Origin: Pseudomonas panipatensis
GTDB taxonomy: Bacteria; Pseudomonadota; Gammaproteobacteria; Pseudomonadales; Pseudomonadaceae
Length of the DNA: 64,000 bases
Direction: 5' to 3'
Assembly (NCBI RefSeq): GCF_900099785.1
Contig: NZ_FNDS01000004.1
Location: 424,102 to 488,101, forward strand
Shown: positions 18,111 to 25,947 of the stretch, one piece after another
Position numbering within the stretch: position 1 is the stretch's first letter
Layout of the letters: the number at the start of each line of letters is the position of its first letter
The notes under the pieces: model-generated
Told to the model about the DNA's origin: nothing
The model's database searches: none
The model's input: only the letters and a program-made list of their open reading frames with translations
Made by a program: the position numbers and the translations under genes

Positions 18111-18482
18111 TCAACCCAGCAGGATCACCGCCCAGACCACGGTGATGATGGTCAAGGCGACGAACTGCGCGGCGCTGCCCATATCCTTGGCGTTCTTCGA
18201 CAGCGGATGGCGCTCCAGCGAAACGCGATCGACCACCGCCTCTACCGCGGAATTGAGCAGCTCGACGATCAGGGCGAGCAGGCACACGGCGATCATCAGT
18301 GCGCGCTCGCCGCGACTGACGTGGCAGAAGAACGACAGCGGAATCAGTACCGCATTGATCAGCACCAACTGGCGGAACGCTGCTTCACCGCGGAAGGCGG
18401 CGGAAAAGCCGGCAAGGGAATAGCCGGTGGCATTGAGGACGCGTTTCAGGCCTGTCTGGCCTTTGAAGGGAGAGGATGACAC
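18111..18482 (-). CDS. dgkA: Diacylglycerol kinase (prokaryotic type)
   Basis: A 123-residue inner-membrane enzyme with three helices. The signature ELLNSAVEAVVDR followed by AKDMGSAAQ is complete, including the catalytic Glu and Asp. It phosphorylates diacylglycerol left from periplasmic glucan or LPS modification and returns it as phosphatidate. The gene order dgkA-erdR-EamA is that of P. aeruginosa PA3603-PA3605. Confidence 0.95.
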   Translation of the reverse strand: MSSSPFKGQTGLKRVLNATGYSLAGFSAAFRGEAAFRQLVLINAVLIPLSFFCHVSRGERALMIAVCLLALIVELLNSAVEAVVDRVSLERHPLSKNAKDMGSAAQFVALTIITVVWAVILLG

Positions 18483-18565
18483 TGCGGAATCTCTACAAAA
18501 AAAGACGCGGCACTCTAAACCAGGCGCAGCGAAAAAGGATGGCGCGAAATGGCAGTTCCCGCGGT

Positions 18566-19216
18566 TCAGGACGAGGGAACCGTTTCCATCTGTTGCAGCA
18601 GCAGGGCCGCTTGCGTGCGGGTACGCACGTTGAGCTTGCGGAAGATCGCCGTGACATGGGCCTTCACGGTCGCCTCCGAGACGTTCAGCTCGAAGGCGAT
18701 CTGCTTGTTCAGCAGGCCTTCGCAGACCATCGTCAGAACACGGAATTGCTGCGGCGTCAGGCTGGCGAGACCGGCGCTGGCGGCGCGGACCTCATCGCTC
18801 AGTTCGGTCACCGAGTCGACCTGCGGCGGCCACCAGACATCCCCATCGAGCACCGCGCGCACCGCCTGCTGCAAGGTGGCCATGTCGCTGGACTTGGGAA
18901 TGAAACCGCTGGCGCCGAACTCGCGCGAACGCTGCACCACCGCGGCATCTTCCTGGGCGGAGATCATCACAACGGGAATCTGCGGGTATTGTCCACGCAA
19001 CAGGACCAAGCCGGAGAAGCCATAGGCGCCAGGCATGTTCAGGTCGAGCAGGACTAGATCCCAGTCCGCCTTGTCATTGAGCCTGGCCTCCAGCTCGGCG
19101 ATGCTCGCCGCCTCCACCAGCTTCGCTTCGGGACCCAGGCCCAAGGTCAGGGCTTGATGCAGAGCACTGCGGAACAGCGGATGATCGTCAGCGATCAGGA
19201 TTTCGTAGGAAGCCAT
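18566..19216 (-). CDS. erdR: LuxR-family response regulator ErdR
   Basis: A 216-residue two-component regulator. The receiver domain has the acidic pair in ADDHPLF and the phospho-acceptor Asp in VLLDLNMPG. A short linker leads to a LuxR-type HTH (LTPQQFRVLTMVCEG, then NKQIAFELNVSEATVKAHV). Its P. aeruginosa counterpart (ErdR, PA3604) takes part in control of ethanol oxidation and acetate metabolism. No sensor kinase is adjacent, so it is an orphan regulator by position. It lies 83 bases upstream of dgkA on the same strand and is divergent from the EamA gene. Confidence 0.9.
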   Translation of the reverse strand: MASYEILIADDHPLFRSALHQALTLGLGPEAKLVEAASIAELEARLNDKADWDLVLLDLNMPGAYGFSGLVLLRGQYPQIPVVMISAQEDAAVVQRSREFGASGFIPKSSDMATLQQAVRAVLDGDVWWPPQVDSVTELSDEVRAASAGLASLTPQQFRVLTMVCEGLLNKQIAFELNVSEATVKAHVTAIFRKLNVRTRTQAALLLQQMETVPSS

Positions 19217-19451
19217 GAACGGTCCTTTATGGCCGAGCTCGATCCCGGCCGTGGGTAACAGCCGGACCAGCGCAGGAAATGTCTGAGCATCGTTGGCGCA
19301 TTGTACGCAAAGACAGCCGCGGATGCCTGTCGAGAATGCACCATTGCGCCATCAATAGTGTTTTTCCTGGCGCTCCCGCAGAGACGCCGAGCGTCTTTTC
19401 AAAGCATGGACCTTGCGGCAGAGTTGCGCTCTTTTACCTGCCGAGAATGCC

Positions 19452-20342
19452 ATGAAGAGCCAAGCCCTGCGCGCCGACATCCTGATGCTGATTACCGCGA
19501 TGATCTGGGGCGCCGCCTTCGTCGCCCAGCGCCTGGGCATGGATGCCATCGGCCCCTTCCTGTTTTCCGGCCTGCGCTTCTGCATCGGTGCCCTGGTGCT
19601 GCTGCCGCTGGTACTGCGCCGCGGCCAGACGGCACCGCAACCGTTCAATCGCGGCCTGCTGCTGGGCGGCGCGGCGCTGGGCCTGGCGCTGACCATCGGC
19701 ATCAACCTGCAGCAGGTCGGCCTGCTGTTCACCAGCGTGACCAATTCCGGGTTCATCACCGGCCTCTACGTGATCATCGTGCCGCTGCTCGGCCTGCTGT
19801 TCGGCCACCGCACCGGCCTGGGCACCTGGCTGGGCGCCTGCCTGGCGGTGATCGGCATGTTCCTGCTCAGCGTCGGCGACAACTTCCAGGTCGCCTCGGG
19901 CGACTGGCTGCAACTGGCCGGCGCGCTGGTCTGGGGCGTGCACGTGCTGCTGGTGGGCTATTTCGCCAGCCGCTACGACCCGGTACGCCTGGCCTGCCTG
20001 CAGTTCGCCGTGTGCGGGGTGATCAGCCTGGTCACCGCGCTGATCGTCGAGGAAGTGCATCTGGCAGCGATTCTCAAGGCCGGCCCTGCCCTGCTCTACG
20101 GCGGCATTGTCGCGGTGGCTATCGGCTACACCCTGCAGGTGGTGGCGCAGAAGCACGCCATTGCTTCCCATGCCGCCATCATCCTTTCGCTGGAAGCGGT
20201 ATTCGCCGCCATCGCCGGCGCGCTGTTCCTCGACGAGAGCCTGCACCCGCGCGGCTATCTGGGCTGCGCGCTGATGCTGGCCGGCATGCTGGTGGCGCAG
20301 TTGTGGCCGCAGAAAGCCGTGACGGAGGCCAGGCCCGCCTGA
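19452..20342 (+). CDS. EamA/DMT-family transporter
   Basis: A 296-residue protein with ten membrane helices in two EamA repeats. Family motifs are visible: MIWGAAFVAQRLGMDAIGPFLFSG near residue 20 and QVVAQKHAIASHAAI near 235. Members export amino acids or other small metabolites; the substrate cannot be told from sequence. The ATG at 19452 (MKSQALRAD) is preferred over an upstream TTG. The stop lies three bases from the stop of the convergent DTW gene. Confidence 0.87.
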   Translation: MKSQALRADILMLITAMIWGAAFVAQRLGMDAIGPFLFSGLRFCIGALVLLPLVLRRGQTAPQPFNRGLLLGGAALGLALTIGINLQQVGLLFTSVTNSGFITGLYVIIVPLLGLLFGHRTGLGTWLGACLAVIGMFLLSVGDNFQVASGDWLQLAGALVWGVHVLLVGYFASRYDPVRLACLQFAVCGVISLVTALIVEEVHLAAILKAGPALLYGGIVAVAIGYTLQVVAQKHAIASHAAIILSLEAVFAAIAGALFLDESLHPRGYLGCALMLAGMLVAQLWPQKAVTEARPA

Positions 20343-20345
20343 GTA

Positions 20346-21062
20346 TCAGAGCGCGGTGAAAGGCCGCAGGGCCAGGTGCGCCGGGCTCTGCTCGTCCAGC
20401 GGCTGCTGCCGCTTGGCTTCCAGGTAGCGCTCGCTGAAGACATCCAGGTAGGCGTCCAGCGCATCCCCTGCGCGCTGGTCACCGGCCAGCCCCAGGCAGA
20501 GCGCGGCGACCTCGGCGGTGCAGAGGTGCTCGCCACGGGTGGAGCGGCGCAGGCGATAGCGCGAAAGCTGCTCCGGCGTCAGGCTGAGAATCGGGAAGCG
20601 ATCCAGATAGGGACTCTTGCGAAACATCTTGCGAGCTTCGGTCCAGGTGGCATCGAGCAGGATGAACAGTGGGCGCTTGCCCGTCGTCGGTTCGACGCTA
20701 TCCCGCACCCGCTCCGCCGCCACGTATTCGCCGGGGAAAACCACATAGGGCTGCCACTGAGGGTCGTCGAGCAGCGCCAGCAATGCCGGATCGACGCTGG
20801 TCCGCGACCAGCCGAAGGCCCAGGTCTGCGGCACCGTCTCGGCGATCAGCCAGCCGGTATTGCTGGGTTTCAAGGGCTCGGTATCGAACATCAGCAGGCA
20901 CATGGCGGAATGGCTTTCCACCTGTGGCCGCCAGGCGCACATGCAATAGTTCGGACGCAGGCGGCACCCCGGGCAGCGTGGTGAACGCGAGCCGCGCGCG
21001 ATAAAGGGCTTCACGCAGCGGGCCAGGCGCTCGGCGCGCAAACGGGCAACGGCGTGACTCAT
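20346..21062 (-). CDS. tRNA-uridine aminocarboxypropyltransferase (DTW domain)
   Basis: A 238-residue DTW-domain protein. An N-terminal zinc-site-like run of cysteines (CPGC and YCMCAW) comes before the domain, which has the family motif DATW in LLDATWTEARKMF. In E. coli the DTW enzymes TapT and relatives add the acp group to tRNA uridine; this protein has the TapT layout with N-terminal cysteines. The start at 21062 (MSHAVARLRAERL) is chosen since upstream residues look non-coding; its ribosome-binding site is weak. Confidence 0.82.
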   Translation of the reverse strand: MSHAVARLRAERLARCVKPFIARGSRSPRCPGCRLRPNYCMCAWRPQVESHSAMCLLMFDTEPLKPSNTGWLIAETVPQTWAFGWSRTSVDPALLALLDDPQWQPYVVFPGEYVAAERVRDSVEPTTGKRPLFILLDATWTEARKMFRKSPYLDRFPILSLTPEQLSRYRLRRSTRGEHLCTAEVAALCLGLAGDQRAGDALDAYLDVFSERYLEAKRQQPLDEQSPAHLALRPFTAL

Positions 21063-21269
21063 GGTCGCGCCACCAGGCGGTAACGGGGCTTTCGGGACAT
21101 CGAGCGTGCGAACCAGGACAACAATGCGGGGCGGCGATTGTAGCAGAGCGCTCTGCGGCAACGGCGCCTCGGCAGGCGCACTGTTTTCAGGGACAATAGC
21201 GCCCCTGAACAACCGGCGAACCCGATGGGGTCCGCACGGTCGAATCGGCACCATTGTCAGGAGAAGTCC

Positions 21270-21677
21270 ATGCTGCGCCTCACCGCCCTCGCCCTCTGCC
21301 TCGTCCTACCGGCGGCCCATGCCGCGTCACTGAAAGACTACGAGCTGAGCAAGACACTGCAGAAAGTCGCCAAGGAAAGCAGCGAAGGCACGCCCCGCGC
21401 GATCAACGAAGACATCCTCGATCAAGGCTACACCGTTGAGGGTAACCAACTGATCAACCACCTCAGCGTGCGCGCCAGCCATGCCGAAAGAATGCGCGCC
21501 AACCCGGACAGCGTGCGCAGCCAGTTGGGTGACAGCGTCTGCAGCAATACCGGCTACCGCCAATTGCTGGCCAAGGGCGCCATCCTGACCTACTCGTTCA
21601 CCGAGTACAAAACCAACAAGCCGGTCGCCGTCGAGCGCTTCGACGCCGGTAGCTGCCACATCAAACTGCAGAAGTGA
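21270..21677 (+). CDS. Small secreted protein (PA3611-like)
   Basis: A 135-residue protein with a signal peptide (MLRLTALALCLVLPAAHA, cut after residue ~18) and a small mature domain with two cysteines (VCSNTGYRQLL and GSCHIKLQK) that could pair. It corresponds to the P. aeruginosa secreted protein PA3611 by position and look. The function is not established. CAGGAG lies 7 bases before the ATG. Thirteen bases separate it from the DUF3820 gene, so the two may be cotranscribed. Confidence 0.8.
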   Translation: MLRLTALALCLVLPAAHAASLKDYELSKTLQKVAKESSEGTPRAINEDILDQGYTVEGNQLINHLSVRASHAERMRANPDSVRSQLGDSVCSNTGYRQLLAKGAILTYSFTEYKTNKPVAVERFDAGSCHIKLQK

Positions 21678-21690
21678 GCCGGCGACCGCC

Positions 21691-21906
21691 ATGCTCGACA
21701 AACAGCAGTTGCTGAAGATCGCCCCCACGCCCATGCCCTTCGGCAAGTACCAGGGGCGCATGCTGGTCGACCTGCCGGAAGAGTACCTGCTGTGGTTCTA
21801 CAAGAAAGGCGGCTTCCCGCCGGGTGAGCTGGGGCAACTGATGCAGCTCACCCTGGAACTGAAGATCGACGGCCTCGACGGCCTGCTCAAACCGCTCAAG
21901 CGCTGA
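21691..21906 (+). CDS. DUF3820 family protein
   Basis: A 71-residue protein with the DUF3820 pattern MPFGKYQGRMLVDLPEEYLLWF and KKGGFPPGELGQLM. The function is unknown; the motif recurs in nuclease-linked proteins, suggesting a nucleic-acid context, which is only a hint. It follows the secreted-protein gene closely and ends seven bases before the end of the convergent phosphoketolase-like gene. Confidence 0.85.
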   Translation: MLDKQQLLKIAPTPMPFGKYQGRMLVDLPEEYLLWFYKKGGFPPGELGQLMQLTLELKIDGLDGLLKPLKR

Positions 21907-21913
21907 CCGACGC

Positions 21914-24322
21914 TCAGCGCAGCGCCCGCGGATCGCCCTTGCCCGCCACCGCGGCGGCTTCTTCGGCGGTGAGCAGCGCCGTACGCGGCACTTCCAGCAG
22001 ACGTGCGCAGGCTGCAAGCACGTTCCCCCAGCAGGCGCGGTTGGCGAACAGCATGCCGGCCTCGTCCAGCGTCCCACCGCGATTGCGATACCCCAGCACC
22101 GAGGTTTTCAGCGCATCCGGCAGGATCGGCCAGAGATGCCCACGCGCCACTTCCGGGCGCATGTGGGTCAGCAGTACACGCCGCTCGTAATGATCGGGAA
22201 ATAGCCGTTCGGTCACCGCCTCGTCGGCCACCGCCTGCAGCTCCCAGTTGTCACGCGGCGCGCGGAAGCGTCCCGGCTCCTGCAGGTAGACCAGGCGATA
22301 GGGGTAGCCGGCTTCGCTCAGGCGATCGGCGGCCCTGCGCATTTCCGCCAGTTGATAACTGCCATTGGCAATCAGCAACAGCGGCTCGCTGCCCGGATGC
22401 TCTTCCACCACGATGGCGCCGTCACGCGCCAGTTGCTCCGCCTGGGCCTGATCGAACAGATTCGGTCGTTCACGCTTGGGAATGACCATGCACGCCAGTT
22501 GCCCGCGGCTACGGTAGATGTCGGGCAGCAAGGCAAGAACGCTGTTGTGGTCGGCCGGGAAAAGCACCCGGACCATGTCGCTCATCTCGCCAAGCAGACT
22601 TTCGCAGAAGGTGGTGTCCTGGTGCGACTGCTGGTTCTTGCCGTTCTCCCAGGTATGCGAAGTCGCCACCAGCGGCCAGCCCAGCCAACCGGCCGGCCGC
22701 CCGGCTTCCTTCTGCAAGCGGGCGAAAATCAGGGTCTGGCGTACCGCACCGAGCATCTTCACGCAGAACGCCTCATAGCTGGCGACCAGGTTGAGCCCAC
22801 CCTGGTTGCCCAGGCAGGCAGAGACCACCGCCTCCTCGTTGAGCGCAGTGATGATCCGCCCATCGAGCGCTTCCAGCTCGCTTTCCGCTTGGCAAACCCG
22901 ATGTTTGAGGGCCTTGAGCACCCCGCCCAGGCGATTGCTGGCCAACTCGTCGGGGTTACCGACGCGGGCACGCAAGTCGGGATTGGCCTGGCAAAGCTCG
23001 ACGAAGAAACGGTCCAGAGCCGCCATCGGTGAGCACTGGTCAGCGCGATAGAGCAGCGCGGGAATCATCGGCTCTATCGGCCGGCGCAACGCCAACGGGT
23101 TATCCCGCTCCAACAGACGCCCCTGGCGCGAGGCGGCGAAGCGCGCGCAAGCCGCGTCCAACTCCTCCTCCCCCACCCAGAGCGGTGCGACATGCTGATT
23201 GAACAACTCACGGGCATTCGCATCCACATGCGGGTTGCCCGGCAATGGCAGGTTGTGTGCCGCATTGCTACCGGCGCCATAGAAGCCGAAGCCCTTCACC
23301 GTTTCGGCGATGCCGTAAGGAATCGGCAGCGGGTAATGCAGAATTCCGCAGTTTTTCTCGTTGACCCGGTGGCTCAGGCGTTGCTCCATCTCCCACAGGG
23401 CGCAGACGAAGGCCGCCGGGTCGCGACCGTCGAAGGTCAAGGGATCGAAGCCACACCCACGCAAGTGCTGTTTGAAGCCCTCCAGCCCCTCATGGGTACC
23501 GAGCTGGGTACGTTGCTCGATACGCCGACCGTTGGCGATCATCACCGGTAGCGCCACACCGCAGTCCTCGGCGCGCCACCAGCGCGGAATCCAGTCACTG
23601 CCACGCTGCTCCTCGGCGGCGCCGTCGGAGAGGAAGGTCACCAAGGTCTCGCCCGGCAACGGCATATGCGCGTACTGCAGTTCGGCGAAACCGAGATAAC
23701 CACCCTCCGCTATGCCCCCGGCGGTGTGCGGGTTGACGTGGCTGCCCAGGGGCGCGGCGACGCTGCCATCGGCGCTTTGCGCATAACTGTAGAAATCCTG
23801 CACCAGGCGATCGAAACCGGCGGCGCCGCCAGCGTAGACCTGCGCCTGCTCCGGCTGCAGATTGCCGGTCAGCACATTGAGCGCCTCGATCGCCGCCACA
23901 CAGTGCCCTTGCCCCATGAGCCAACCGCGGGTCTGCCCGGTCAGGGCATTCAGGGCGAGGTAGCCGGCGTAGGCCGGCACCATGTTCAGCGCGCCACCGG
24001 TGTGGCCCTCGGGACTCGGCTTGAAGTCCTCGGCCAGCAACGCCTGGCCATCCATCCGTACCCGGCGGGCATAGGTCATGTGCACCACCAGCCAGAGGCC
24101 GGCGCAAGTCAGGCGGTCCAAGGCATGGAACAGCCGATAGACGCTGGCCAGATCGGGTTGCAGGCCCGCTTGGACCAATTGATGAGCCATTCGGAAAACC
24201 GCGGCCTGGGTCTGCGCGCTATGCTCAAGCGGACCGCGCCCGCGTAACCAGTCGGCGAATGTAGGCTCCGCCGCTGCGTGCGCGGCCAGCTCGTCGGGGC
24301 TGGGCAGTATCTGGGGCATCAT
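21914..24322 (-). CDS. Phosphoketolase-family (XFP-like) protein with altered ThDP motif
   Basis: An 802-residue protein, the length of xylulose-5-P/fructose-6-P phosphoketolases. Histidines matching catalytic ones are kept: H107 (EGHTGG), H140 (GQGH), H195 (GSH), H356 (AAHNLPL), and H556 and H567 (TSHTWEN, QQSHQD). The ThDP signature, usually GDGEAETG, reads SDGAAEEQ (232-239) here, and the PGHGGPA motif is GQGHCVAA. By eye I could not place the Glu that activates ThDP (usual context near LEGYLLTGRHG; here about 500-510). Databases often name such proteins xylulose-5-P 3-epimerase, without proof that I know of. Two ATGs start it (24322, 24319) after GGAGA. An FNR-type box and a -10 lie upstream. 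Confidence 0.82.
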   Translation of the reverse strand: MMPQILPSPDELAAHAAAEPTFADWLRGRGPLEHSAQTQAAVFRMAHQLVQAGLQPDLASVYRLFHALDRLTCAGLWLVVHMTYARRVRMDGQALLAEDFKPSPEGHTGGALNMVPAYAGYLALNALTGQTRGWLMGQGHCVAAIEALNVLTGNLQPEQAQVYAGGAAGFDRLVQDFYSYAQSADGSVAAPLGSHVNPHTAGGIAEGGYLGFAELQYAHMPLPGETLVTFLSDGAAEEQRGSDWIPRWWRAEDCGVALPVMIANGRRIEQRTQLGTHEGLEGFKQHLRGCGFDPLTFDGRDPAAFVCALWEMEQRLSHRVNEKNCGILHYPLPIPYGIAETVKGFGFYGAGSNAAHNLPLPGNPHVDANARELFNQHVAPLWVGEEELDAACARFAASRQGRLLERDNPLALRRPIEPMIPALLYRADQCSPMAALDRFFVELCQANPDLRARVGNPDELASNRLGGVLKALKHRVCQAESELEALDGRIITALNEEAVVSACLGNQGGLNLVASYEAFCVKMLGAVRQTLIFARLQKEAGRPAGWLGWPLVATSHTWENGKNQQSHQDTTFCESLLGEMSDMVRVLFPADHNSVLALLPDIYRSRGQLACMVIPKRERPNLFDQAQAEQLARDGAIVVEEHPGSEPLLLIANGSYQLAEMRRAADRLSEAGYPYRLVYLQEPGRFRAPRDNWELQAVADEAVTERLFPDHYERRVLLTHMRPEVARGHLWPILPDALKTSVLGYRNRGGTLDEAGMLFANRACWGNVLAACARLLEVPRTALLTAEEAAAVAGKGDPRALR

Positions 24323-24346
24323 CGAATCTCCTAGGGTAATGGGGGA

Positions 24347-24352
24347 AGTCTA
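24347..24352 (-). promoter_or_regulatory. Candidate -10 of the phosphoketolase-like gene
   Basis: TAGACT on the minus strand (24352 to 24347). It puts transcription start near 24340, so the FNR-type box at 24374-24387 would be centred close to -41, the class II position. Confidence 0.5.
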
Positions 24353-24373
24353 GGTCGCCAGATCGGAAGGGCG

Positions 24374-24387
24374 CTGATTTGCATCAA
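24374..24387. promoter_or_regulatory. Anr/FNR-type box between divergent genes
   Basis: CTGAT-TTGC-ATCAA differs from the FNR/Anr consensus TTGAT-N4-ATCAA by one base. It lies in the 119-base gap between the phosphoketolase-like gene and the beta-CASP nuclease gene. Its centre is about 41 bases from the predicted minus-strand transcription start and 61 bases before the plus-strand ATG. It could thus act on both genes. Dnr or another CRP/FNR member could also bind. Confidence 0.65.
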
Positions 24388-24441
24388 CGCCATTTCCGTC
24401 CGACTACGCGAGTCTGAAGTCCATTTTGCAGAGGAGGCTCC

Positions 24442-25863
24442 ATGGCTTTACTTACTTTCATCGGCGCAATCCAGGAAGTTACCGGCTCCTGCTACCTGCT
24501 GGAGACCCACAATGGCGATCGGGTTCTGCTCGAATGCGGCATGCGTCAGGGACGTAACGAGCGCCAGGGCAGCCGCGACAACGAAGCCAGCAACCGCGCG
24601 GCCTTCCCTTTCGACCCCAAGTCACTGAAGGCAGTCGTCATCTCCCACGCCCATATCGACCACAGCGGTCTGCTGCCGCGCCTGGCGAAGGAAGGCTACA
24701 AGGGACCGATCTATGCGACGGAATCCTGTTGTGAGCTGCTGGAACTGATGCTGATGGACTCGGCGAACATCCAGGAAAAGGACGCCGAGTGGGAAAACAA
24801 GTGGCGCGCGCGTTTGGGGCGTCCGCCAATCAGCCCCATCTACACCCAGGACGATGCCGAGAAGGCCCTGACCCTGCGCCGCGGCATAAGCTATGGCAGC
24901 ACCGTGGAAGTGGCCCACGGCGTGCGCGTCACCTTCCATAACGCCGGCCATATCCTCGGCTCGGCCATCGTCGAGATCGAGATCCACGAGCAGGGCCTGA
25001 CCCGCCGCCTGGTGTTCTCCGGCGACCTCGGCAATACCTGCTCGCCGCTGATGCGCACGCCTACCCCTCTGAGCCGTGCCGATGTGGTGCTGCTCGAATC
25101 CACCTACGGCGACCGCGATCACCGCGACAATCACGAAACCCTGCAGGAACTGGCAGAGATACTCGAACAGGCGCAGAAAGACGGTGGCAACGTGCTCATC
25201 CCGGCCTTCGCCGTCGGCCGCACCCAGGATCTGATCTACTACCTGGGCCGCTTCTATCAGGAGGGCCGCCTGCCGCAGCAGATGGTCTTCCTCGACAGCC
25301 CGATGGCCGCCCGCGCCAACGATATCTACCTGCGTCACACCGGGGAGTTTTCCGATACCGATCGCGAGTACATCCGCGGCACCGGAACCGTGAAGCTATC
25401 GGAGTGGCTACCCGTGCTGCGCACCACCCAGACGCCGGATGAATCCATGGCGATCAATCGCATCAAGAGCGGCGCCATCATCATCGCCGGCAGCGGCATG
25501 TGCACCGGTGGCCGCATCGTCCATCACTTCAAGCACAACCTCTGGCGCGAAGAGTGTCATGTGGTGTTCCCCGGCTTCCAGGCCCAGGGCACCCTGGGCC
25601 GAGCCATCGTCGAAGGCGCGGAGAGCGTGCGGGTGTTGCGCCAGCGCATCGCCGTGCGGGCGAAGATCCACACCCTCGGCGGGTTCTCCGCCCATGCGGG
25701 GCAATCACAGTTGATTCAGTGGGTTAGCCACTTCGAGCACAAACCCGAGCTATACCTAATACATGGTGAACGAGCGAAAATGGACGTGCTGCAACGCACC
25801 CTGCTCGAACGCCTCGACTGGAAAGCCAACATTCCGGAACCGGGGGATCGCATCGCTATCTGA
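24442..25863 (+). CDS. Beta-CASP metallo-beta-lactamase-fold ribonuclease-like protein
   Basis: A 473-residue protein of the CPSF73/RNase J-like group. Motif 2 is HAHIDH (69-74), motif 3 is the His in AGHILGSA (about 170) and motif 4 is SGDLG (Asp about 195). The beta-CASP insert has FAVGRTQDLIYYLG and IIAGSGMCTGGRIVHH, and the closing His is in GGFSAHAGQ. Such enzymes cut RNA with two zinc ions; the lack of a KH or RNase J C-terminal domain makes it YSH1/TTHA0252-like. GAGGAGG precedes the ATG. An FNR-type box is upstream and a LOG-family gene follows 84 bases after the stop. The target RNA is unknown. Confidence 0.87.
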   Translation: MALLTFIGAIQEVTGSCYLLETHNGDRVLLECGMRQGRNERQGSRDNEASNRAAFPFDPKSLKAVVISHAHIDHSGLLPRLAKEGYKGPIYATESCCELLELMLMDSANIQEKDAEWENKWRARLGRPPISPIYTQDDAEKALTLRRGISYGSTVEVAHGVRVTFHNAGHILGSAIVEIEIHEQGLTRRLVFSGDLGNTCSPLMRTPTPLSRADVVLLESTYGDRDHRDNHETLQELAEILEQAQKDGGNVLIPAFAVGRTQDLIYYLGRFYQEGRLPQQMVFLDSPMAARANDIYLRHTGEFSDTDREYIRGTGTVKLSEWLPVLRTTQTPDESMAINRIKSGAIIIAGSGMCTGGRIVHHFKHNLWREECHVVFPGFQAQGTLGRAIVEGAESVRVLRQRIAVRAKIHTLGGFSAHAGQSQLIQWVSHFEHKPELYLIHGERAKMDVLQRTLLERLDWKANIPEPGDRIAI

Positions 25864-25947
25864 AACAGGGTCATCAGAGGCTGCCGTAGCCAGCACCTCA
25901 GACTGGCGCGGCCAGCCCCAAGGGGTTGATGAACAAGGAGTATCCCT

